Source: Microbacterium galbinum (GTDB lineage Bacteria > Actinomycetota > Actinomycetes > Actinomycetales > Microbacteriaceae). From it: a DNA stretch of 64,000 nt. Shown here piece by piece: positions 58,671-64,000 of the stretch. The notes under the pieces are model-generated. The model was given only the letters and a program-made list of their open reading frames with translations. It ran no database searches and had not been told where the DNA came from. The stretch covers positions 2,315,913 to 2,379,912 of the forward strand of contig NZ_JAHWXM010000001.1 of assembly GCF_023091225.1 (NCBI RefSeq). The letters are read 5' to 3'. The position numbers and the translations under genes are program-made. The first letter of the stretch is position 1; each line of letters begins with the position of its first letter.

Positions 58671-59114
58671 ATGAGACGACTCCATTTCCTCGCCCTCGCG
58701 TTCTCCGCCCTGCTCGCGCTGTTCGTCGGCGGCTGGGCGTACTTCGCGGCGCAGAGCTTCTACGACTCGTTCCCCGGAGTGCTCGGCTCGTGGGTCTCGG
58801 TCGACGGTCCGTTCAACGAACACCTCATCCGCGATGTCGGCGCCATGTACCTGGCGCTCGGAGCGGCGAGCATCGGCGGGCTGATCTGGCGTCACCCGAT
58901 CGCGCACCGCGTGCTCGGTCTCGCCTGGACGGTCTTCGGCACGCTGCATTTCGCGTACCACGCGTTCCACCTCGCGCACATGCCGCTCGCATCGGCGATC
59001 GGCGAGATGGTGGCGCTCGGGATCAGTCTGCTGCTGGGGGTCGTGCTGCTGATCCCCGAGCGCTCTTCTTCTGCACACTCTTCTGCACAGGGATCAGCCC
59101 GGTCTGCGCGGTGA
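58671..59114 (+). CDS. Small four-helix membrane protein
   Basis: 147 residues. Four hydrophobic segments (about 5-25, 58-75, 83-103 and 112-133). The segments RDVGAMYLALGAASIGGLIWRHP and AWTVFGTLHFAYHAFHLAH have a His-rich face, as in DUF4345-like proteins, but I am not sure of the family. The C-terminus overlaps the convergent pnuC gene by 92 bp (59023-59114). GGAG-like sequence precedes the ATG. Confidence 0.65.
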   Translation: MRRLHFLALAFSALLALFVGGWAYFAAQSFYDSFPGVLGSWVSVDGPFNEHLIRDVGAMYLALGAASIGGLIWRHPIAHRVLGLAWTVFGTLHFAYHAFHLAHMPLASAIGEMVALGISLLLGVVLLIPERSSSAHSSAQGSARSAR

Positions 59115-59772
59115 GGATCGGTTCGACCGCCCGCCGCTGCGTGCGCATCCACACGATGAAACCGACCGCGGTGAACCCGCCGTAGAACACGTACATGAGT
59201 CCGGTGGCGTAATAGCCCGAGCTGAACAGCAGCGGCACGCCCACCACGTCGACGGCGATCCAGATCAGCCAGAACTCGGTCCACCCCTTGGCCATGCCGT
59301 AGGTCGCGAGCAGCGAGCCGACGAAGGTCCAGGCGTCGGCCCAGACGGGCTCCCACGAACCGAGCGCCCGGAAGAGCGGGGTCAGCGCGACGGTGCCGAT
59401 CACCAGGGCGAGCACCAGTCCGATGCGCGCTCCGGTCGGCGCCCACCGCGGCTGGATCCGACCACCCTCGGCCTGACGCCAGCGCACCCACCCGTAGATC
59501 GCGACGGCGATGAACATCACCTGGCGTCCGGCCTGCCCGAGCAGGTGCGGCAGCGAGTGGTCGGGGCTGAGCACCGAGCCGAGGAAGACGGTCAGCAGCA
59601 GCACGTTGCCGATGATGCCGACGGGCCAGGCCCAGATGCGCCGGCGCATCCCGCCGATCGCGCTCGCGAGACCGAAGGCGTTTCCGACGACCTCGCGCAC
59701 GAGGAGCGTCTGCCCGCCGGGCAGCACCCAGTTCGAGTTGAACGCCTCGACGAGCCAGTTCAGAGGATCCAT
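59023..59772 (-). CDS. pnuC: PnuC-family nicotinamide riboside transporter
   Basis: 249 residues, seven helices. Family landmarks: WLVEAFNSNWV, VGNAFGLASAIGGMRRRIWAWPVGIIGNVLLLTVF, QAGRQVMFIAVAIYGWVRWRQ, and GMAKGWTEFWLIWIAVDVVGVPLLF, where the Trp-rich parts line the ligand site. It imports nicotinamide riboside by facilitated diffusion. It starts 2 bp after the acetyltransferase stop, in one operon. The C-terminal tail overlaps the convergent membrane-protein gene. No NrtR or NiaR site was recognised. Confidence 0.88.
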   Translation of the reverse strand: MDPLNWLVEAFNSNWVLPGGQTLLVREVVGNAFGLASAIGGMRRRIWAWPVGIIGNVLLLTVFLGSVLSPDHSLPHLLGQAGRQVMFIAVAIYGWVRWRQAEGGRIQPRWAPTGARIGLVLALVIGTVALTPLFRALGSWEPVWADAWTFVGSLLATYGMAKGWTEFWLIWIAVDVVGVPLLFSSGYYATGLMYVFYGGFTAVGFIVWMRTQRRAVEPILTAQTGLIPVQKSVQKKSARGSAARPPAAD

Positions 59773-59774
59773 GC

Positions 59775-60293
59775 TCAGGATGCCGGTGCGGGGGTGGCCC
59801 GCTCGTCGAGCGTGAGCTGCAGGAAGGTGAGGTCGAGCCAGCGTCCGAACTTGGCGCCGACCTGCGGCATCCGCCCCACCTCGACGAAGCCGAGCTTCTC
59901 GTGCAGGGCGATCGAGGCGGCGTTGCCGCTCTCGACGGCGGCGACCATGACGTGCACGCCCTGGGCTCGGGCCCGTTCGATCAGCGCGGTCAGCAGGGCG
60001 CGTCCGATGCCGCGTCCGTGCTGCCCCTCGCGCACGTAGACCGAGTGCTCGACCGTGTGCCGATAACCGCTGTGCGGGCGCCACCGACCGAACGACGCGT
60101 AGCCGAGCACGCCCGTGTCATCCGTGGCGACGATCACCGGGAATCCGTCGCACGAACGCTCGCCCAGCCACGCGGCCCGGTCGTCGACGTCGACGGAGTC
60201 CTCGTTCCAGATCGCGGTCGTGTGCGCCACGGCGTGGTTGTGTATCTCGGTGAGCGCCTCGAGGTCGGCGACTCCGGCATCCCTGATCTGCAC
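59775..60293 (-). CDS. GNAT N-acetyltransferase, phosphinothricin-acetyltransferase type
   Basis: 172 residues from GTG 60293 behind AGGAGAA. It opens IRDAGVADLEALTEIHNHAVAHTTAIWNEDSVDVDDR, followed by the YASFGRWRPHSGYRHTVEHSVYVREGQHGRGIGRALLTALIERARAQGVHVMVA acetyl-CoA block, both of the PAT/Bar family (which also acetylates methionine sulfoximine and sulfone). Actual substrate unknown. It precedes pnuC in an operon. Confidence 0.87.
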   Translation of the reverse strand: MQIRDAGVADLEALTEIHNHAVAHTTAIWNEDSVDVDDRAAWLGERSCDGFPVIVATDDTGVLGYASFGRWRPHSGYRHTVEHSVYVREGQHGRGIGRALLTALIERARAQGVHVMVAAVESGNAASIALHEKLGFVEVGRMPQVGAKFGRWLDLTFLQLTLDERATPAPAS

Positions 60294-60339
60294 GGGGTTC
60301 TCCTGGGTCTGCGCTGCGGGAAGCGCATCGCCGACGGTA

Positions 60340-61263
60340 TCAGGATGCGGCGACGTCGGTGCGCCAGTGCGACAGCTTGTGCGGGTTCATCATGATCCAC
60401 ACGCGGGTCACCGCCCCGTCGGTGACGCCGAGGTTCACGACGCTGACGACCTCGTCGTACTCGCGGAACAGCAGCGCGATCCCGTCACCGGTCTCGATCT
60501 CCTCCAGTTGCATATCGGGGCGCTTCGCCGCGATCCCGAGCAGGAACCGGGCCACGCGATCGGCGCCGGACACGACGTTGAGCGCCGCGCGCACGACCCC
60601 GCCGCCGTCGCTGTGCAGCTCGACGTCGGGGGCGAGCACCCGCAGCAACTGCTCGATACCGCCCGAACGGCTCGCATGCTGGAACGCCCGCACCACCCGA
60701 TCGTGCTCGGCGCGCGGCACCGCGCTCGTACGGTTCTCCCGCACGTGCCGCCGTGCCGCGGTCGCGAGCTGACGCACGGCCGCCGCCGAGCGTCCGAGGA
60801 TCTCGGCGATCTCGGGGAACGGCACGTCGAAGATGTCGTGCAGCACGAACGCGACCCGCTCGGCCGGCGTCATCGACTCCAGCACCACGAGCAGCGCGGT
60901 CGACACCGACTCATCGAGCGCGACCCGCTCCAACGGGTCGTCGAGGGCGACGGATGCCGGGGCGATCCGCTCCCCACCCACGAACAGGTCGAGCGGCACC
61001 GGTTCGGGCAGCCACTGCCCGACGTACTGCTCGCGTCGTCGCCGCGCCGAGGTCAGCAGGTCGAGCGAGATGCGGCTCGCGACCGTGGTGAGCCACCCGG
61101 GCGGGTTGAGGATGCCGGAGCGCTCGGCATCCGTCAGGCGATACCAGCGCACGTACGTCTCCTGCACGACGTCTTCGGCATCGGCAAGGGTTCCCGTCAT
61201 GCGATAGGCGAGGGAAGTGAGACGGCGCCGTTCGCCGAACACGTCGTCCTGGTCGTCGTCCAC
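60340..61263 (-). CDS. ECF41-type RNA polymerase sigma factor with SnoaL-like C-terminal domain
   Basis: 307 residues from GTG 61263 (GAGGAG upstream). Sigma region 2: LTSLAYRMTGTLADAEDVVQETYVRWYRL. Region 4: MTPAERVAFVLHDIFDVPFPEIAEILGRSAAAVRQLATAARRHV. The C-terminal extension carries the ECF41 hallmarks DGGG (in LHSDGGGVVRAALNVVSGADRVARFLLG) and NP-x-KL (NPHKLSHW). In this group the C-terminal domain replaces an anti-sigma factor. It is divergent from a NAD(P)-binding oxidoreductase, its usual genetic partner and target. Confidence 0.9.
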   Translation of the reverse strand: MDDDQDDVFGERRRLTSLAYRMTGTLADAEDVVQETYVRWYRLTDAERSGILNPPGWLTTVASRISLDLLTSARRRREQYVGQWLPEPVPLDLFVGGERIAPASVALDDPLERVALDESVSTALLVVLESMTPAERVAFVLHDIFDVPFPEIAEILGRSAAAVRQLATAARRHVRENRTSAVPRAEHDRVVRAFQHASRSGGIEQLLRVLAPDVELHSDGGGVVRAALNVVSGADRVARFLLGIAAKRPDMQLEEIETGDGIALLFREYDEVVSVVNLGVTDGAVTRVWIMMNPHKLSHWRTDVAAS

Positions 61264-61316
61264 GGGTTCTCCTCGTCGGGGCACTCTCGAAGACGGGTGC
61301 TCTCGAAGACTACCGA

Positions 61317-61343
61317 CCTCACACTCGCGCCCACTGCATCGTC
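61317..61343 (+). promoter_or_regulatory. Candidate ECF41-dependent promoter
   Basis: CCTCACA (61317-61323), 16 bases, then CGTC (61340-61343), close to the known ECF41 pattern TGTCACA-N16-CGTC. It points toward the oxidoreductase gene, whose ATG is 51 bp further. Two of seven bases differ in the -35 part. Confidence 0.55.
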
Positions 61344-61393
61344 GGACCTGTGACAGGGTGACGCGCAGGGCACCCCGAACGAGAGGAACACCC

Positions 61394-62146
61394 ATGAGGA
61401 TCGCCGTCGCCGGAGGCACCGGAACCGTCGGACGCCACGTCACCCGCACCGCCCGCGAGGCCGGGCACGATGTCGTCGTGCTCTCGCGCGCGAGCGGGGC
61501 GAACGTGCTCACCGGTGAGGGGGTGACCGAGGCGCTCGCCGGAGTGGATGCCGTCATCGACGTCACCAGCATCATGACGCTGTCGGAGAAGAGGGCGCGG
61601 GACTTCTTCTCGACCGGCACGCGCACCCTGCTCGCGGCCGAAGCGGAGGTCGGGGTCGCGCACCACGTGGCGCTCTCGATCGTGGGGATCGACGGCATCG
61701 ACACCGCGTACTACGCGGCGAAGCTCGCCCAGGAACGGGCGGTCGCGGCGGGCACGATCCCGCACACCATCGTGCGCGCCGCGCAGTTCCACGAGTTCGC
61801 GGGGCAGGTGCTCGCGCAGATCGCCGGCCGCTTCGCGGTCGCGCCGCGCACGCTCATGCGCCCCGTGGCCGCCCGCGAGGTCGCCGCTCACGTGGTGCGG
61901 GTGGCCGAGGCGGGGCCGGTGGGGCGCGCGCAGGATCTCGTGGGTCCGCGCGATGAGACGCTCGTCGACGTCGCCCGGCGGCAGCTCGCCTTCGACGGCA
62001 TCCGTCGGCGGGTGCTCGACGTGAAGCTGCCCGGCGCCTACGGTCGGGGGCTGGCGTCCGGGTTGCTGCGCGGCGGACCCGACGCGCTGCAGGGCGCGAT
62101 CACGTTCGACGAATGGCTGCACAGCCCGGATCACGCGCGCGGCTGA
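61394..62146 (+). CDS. NAD(P)-binding oxidoreductase/atypical SDR, ECF41 partner
   Basis: 250 residues. N-terminal AVAGGTGTVGRHVTRTAREAGHDVVVLSR is the nucleotide-binding motif of NmrA/atypical SDR proteins. Catalytic-like HHVALSIVGIDGIDTAYYAAKLAQE carries a YxxxK. This class of protein (often called COMAE-associated oxidoreductase) is the common regulon member of ECF41 sigma factors. It would oxidise or reduce an unknown compound. RBS GAGAGGAA precedes the ATG. Confidence 0.85.
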   Translation: MRIAVAGGTGTVGRHVTRTAREAGHDVVVLSRASGANVLTGEGVTEALAGVDAVIDVTSIMTLSEKRARDFFSTGTRTLLAAEAEVGVAHHVALSIVGIDGIDTAYYAAKLAQERAVAAGTIPHTIVRAAQFHEFAGQVLAQIAGRFAVAPRTLMRPVAAREVAAHVVRVAEAGPVGRAQDLVGPRDETLVDVARRQLAFDGIRRRVLDVKLPGAYGRGLASGLLRGGPDALQGAITFDEWLHSPDHARG

Positions 62147-62198
62147 GGTCGGGAGGGCCTCTCTGGAGCGCACGCGCAGAATGTGCTCAGATGGAGGC

Positions 62199-62900
62199 AT
62201 GAGCACCGTCGACCCCGATGCGGCCCGCCGCGCACGAGCCGCTCGAGTTCCGACCATCAAGGATCTCTTCGTTCCCGGCATCCTCGCCTTCGCCGGCGCG
62301 GGCGGTCTGATGACGTGCGTGCTCATGATGGCGCGTGAGCCCGCGGCCGACGAGGTGTCGGCGCACACCGGGTGGCTGCTGGTGGCGATGACGGGCGCCC
62401 TGATCGGCGGTCTCGCGGCGATCGCCGGTCTGATCTTCTGGGTACGGCTCTCGGTCAAGAACCTCCGTCTCCCGGGGTGGGCCGCGCCGATCGCGCTCGT
62501 GACCGCGGGTGCGGGAGTCGGTTGCCTGCTGAACGCCGGACCGATCGTTCTCGGCGTCTCCCTCCTCGGCGTGAGCGTGCTGTTCGCCCTGCTCGCCGTC
62601 GTGGGTCTGCGTCGTCGTACGATGCAGGCGAGTACCGAGGAGGAGATCGTGCGCGGTTCCGATCCGGTCGACGGAACGGTGACGAATCAGGGCTACACGC
62701 ACTTCGGTGAGTCGACGCGCATCCTCACCGCTGTCACCTACTCCTTCGTCGACGGCCAGGGCACGCAGCGCTTCGTTCGTCGCGGCGCGGTCATCGACGT
62801 CGCCGATCCGCTCGTCGAGGGCGAATCCGTCGACGTCTGGTTCGACCGGATGAACCCCGCCGACGAGAAGCGCATCGTCGTTCGCCGTCGGCGCGGCTGA
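62199..62900 (+). CDS. Membrane protein with DUF3592-like soluble domain
   Basis: 233 residues from ATG 62199 behind GGAGG. Four hydrophobic segments in the first 140 residues (LFVPGILAFAGAGGLMTCVLMM, WLLVAMTGALIGGLAAIAGLIFWV, WAAPIALVTAGAGVGCLLNAG, VLGVSLLGVSVLFALLAVVGL). The C-terminal 70 residues (DPVDGTVTNQGYTHFGESTRILTAVTYSFVDGQGTQRFVRRGAVI and then GESVDVWFDRMNPADEKRIVV) form a beta domain of the DUF3592 style. Function unknown. Confidence 0.65.
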   Translation: MSTVDPDAARRARAARVPTIKDLFVPGILAFAGAGGLMTCVLMMAREPAADEVSAHTGWLLVAMTGALIGGLAAIAGLIFWVRLSVKNLRLPGWAAPIALVTAGAGVGCLLNAGPIVLGVSLLGVSVLFALLAVVGLRRRTMQASTEEEIVRGSDPVDGTVTNQGYTHFGESTRILTAVTYSFVDGQGTQRFVRRGAVIDVADPLVEGESVDVWFDRMNPADEKRIVVRRRRG

Positions 62901-62921
62901 GCCGGCCGGCATCCGCCCGAC

Positions 62922-63860
62922 TCAGGCGGTGAGCGTCGGGAACGTCCAGCTCCCGTCGAGCACCTCGGCGCGCGGGCGGTACAGTCGCACGAGGTAGTTC
63001 CACCCCTCGGGCGTCGGGATGACGTTCGGCGTGCCCGTGGGCCAGTCGCCGAAGTGCACCGTCACCGATCCGTCGGGGTTCTTCTCGGCGGTGATGTCGT
63101 TCACCGTGTAGGCGTCCGCCGCGTTCGGTTCGAAGAAGCCCTCGGCGTTGTAGACCGAGATCGACCAGAAGCCGTCGACCGGCACGTCGCCGACCGTCAG
63201 CTCGTAGGTGCCGAGGGGAAGGCGCGGGTTCGTGCCGAAGTACGTGGCCTCGCTCGTCGGGAGTCCGCCCCATCCCGCGGCCGTGCCGAGCAGGTGGCGC
63301 ACCGGGTCGACCTCGTCGGCGTGCCCGAAGGTGCGCTCGAAGCCGGTCATCCGCCCCGCCAACGTGAGCAGTGCCGACCGGGTCTCGTCGAACGAGGCCG
63401 TGTCGTAGTCGGGCATCTCGAACGGCACGGCCGAGGCGCTCCGCAGCGCGATCGCATCCTGCAGGACCCCGACGGCCGCCACGTCGGCGGGGTCGGCCGG
63501 ATCGACGAGAATGCGGATCGCGAGGGCGACGTAGGGGGAGCCGAACTCCTCCACCGAGAGCTCGTGCTCACCGGGGGAGTGGAAGACGCGGTTGACGTAG
63601 TGGTCGGCGTTCACGACCATCGCCGAGAGGTAGCGGTCGCCGGCATCCGGCAGCGTGAACGAGGCGCCCTGCGAGATGTCGACGATGGCGAAGCTGTAGA
63701 GGGTGTCGCGGTTGAGGCGGATGACGGTCTGCTTGTCGATCGCGGCCGGTTCGCGGTTGTGCGAGAACGTGTTGATGCCGCCCGCATCGCGCTGCAGGTC
63801 GGCGAACATGCGGTCGTTCTCGGCGCGGACGAAGTTGTCGGCATTCACCAGGGTGCTCAC
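62922..63860 (-). CDS. DUF1254/DUF1214 protein
   Basis: 312 residues from GTG 63860. N-terminal DUF1254: NADNFVRAENDRMFADLQRDAGGINTFSHNREPAAIDKQTVIRLNRDTLYSFAIVDIS. C-terminal DUF1214: GTNPRLPLGTYELTVGDVPVDGFWSISVYNAEGFFEPN and SVTVHFGDWPTGTPNVIPTPEGWNYLVRLYRPR. No signal peptide, though relatives are often secreted. Function unknown. Ends convergently with the membrane protein before it. Confidence 0.87.
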   Translation of the reverse strand: MSTLVNADNFVRAENDRMFADLQRDAGGINTFSHNREPAAIDKQTVIRLNRDTLYSFAIVDISQGASFTLPDAGDRYLSAMVVNADHYVNRVFHSPGEHELSVEEFGSPYVALAIRILVDPADPADVAAVGVLQDAIALRSASAVPFEMPDYDTASFDETRSALLTLAGRMTGFERTFGHADEVDPVRHLLGTAAGWGGLPTSEATYFGTNPRLPLGTYELTVGDVPVDGFWSISVYNAEGFFEPNAADAYTVNDITAEKNPDGSVTVHFGDWPTGTPNVIPTPEGWNYLVRLYRPRAEVLDGSWTFPTLTA

Positions 63861-63912
63861 ACGCCCGATTGTGGCAGAGCGGCTCCGCGACGGGAACCCT
63901 CGTCGGCGAATG

Positions 63913-64000
63913 TCAGGCGTGGACGTCGGCGGGGGATTCCTCGCCCTCGTGGAAGTTCGGCTTCTTGCCGAAGACTTTCGCGATCCCGAGCACGATCCCG
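63913..64000 (-). CDS. C-terminal end of a probable membrane protein (partial)
   Basis: Reading inward from the right edge gives 29 residues: a short hydrophobic end (IVLGIAKVF), then GKKPNFHEGEESPADVHA and a stop at 63913-63915. The hydrophobic stretch followed by a hydrophilic tail fits the end of a polytopic transporter. The family cannot be told from this fragment. Confidence 0.5.
   Translation of the reverse strand, partial: GIVLGIAKVFGKKPNFHEGEESPADVHA

Noticed and set aside
1..64000. tRNA or rRNA genes
   Set aside because: No intergenic stretch shows a tRNA cloverleaf with a TTCGA-type T loop and paired acceptor ends, nor any rRNA-like sequence.

Overview
The window reads as a chromosomal segment of a high-GC Gram-positive actinobacterium, most likely a Microbacteriaceae member close to Microbacterium. 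The signs are strong G/C third-position bias, many ATGA/TGATG gene overlaps, frequent GTG starts, leaderless-looking promoters, MmyB-type regulators, an ECF41 sigma factor, and interspersed palindromes known from this family. No rRNA, tRNA, CRISPR array, phage or intact insertion sequence was seen.

Layout. 1-2460: two secreted proteins on the minus strand, the first with chaplin-like repeats and cut by the window edge. 2461-3008: a long intergenic region with a cluster of DnaA boxes, then dnaB. 4398-10741: a LysM-like membrane protein, a CitA/CitB-type two-component system divergent from a CitMHS transporter, and a membrane Ser/Thr kinase. 10744-18710: small membrane proteins, a TetR/EamA pair sharing a symmetrical operator, a phosphoesterase, a short-chain dehydrogenase and a GH15 glycosidase. 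18806-24398: a FadR-type regulator and a five-gene operon (DhaKL-type kinase, RpiB-like, TIM-like, xylose-isomerase-like, ApnO-like) that together could turn D-apionate into D-erythrose 4-phosphate. 24660-30163: a DUF427 protein and an oligopeptide-type ABC importer. 30164-30667: a gene-free stretch packed with repeats. 30668-32363: a short catalase and a second DUF427 protein. 32626-37677: three flavin-dependent monooxygenases plus MetY, a candidate organosulfur scavenging operon. 37763-41486: a reductase-like protein, an S4 protein, and a response regulator/kinase/PepSY operon. 41660-48068: an ABC sugar importer, a serine hydrolase, an RpiR/MurR-type regulator and a NamZ-type muramidase, a candidate muropeptide salvage locus. 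48185-58504: several small divergent regulator/enzyme modules, repeatedly interrupted by long inverted-repeat elements. 58671-64000: PnuC, an acetyltransferase, an ECF41 sigma factor with its usual partner oxidoreductase, and a DUF1254/DUF1214 protein.

The most interesting signals are: (i) a family of 74-91 bp intergenic elements with long perfect inverted arms, occurring singly or in arrays, two copies of which show paired changes in both arms; (ii) the apionate and muropeptide catabolic loci; (iii) the DnaA-box cluster upstream of dnaB; and (iv) a promoter in front of the oxidoreductase that fits the ECF41 pattern. All functional names come from reading translated motifs and gene context; no database search was run.
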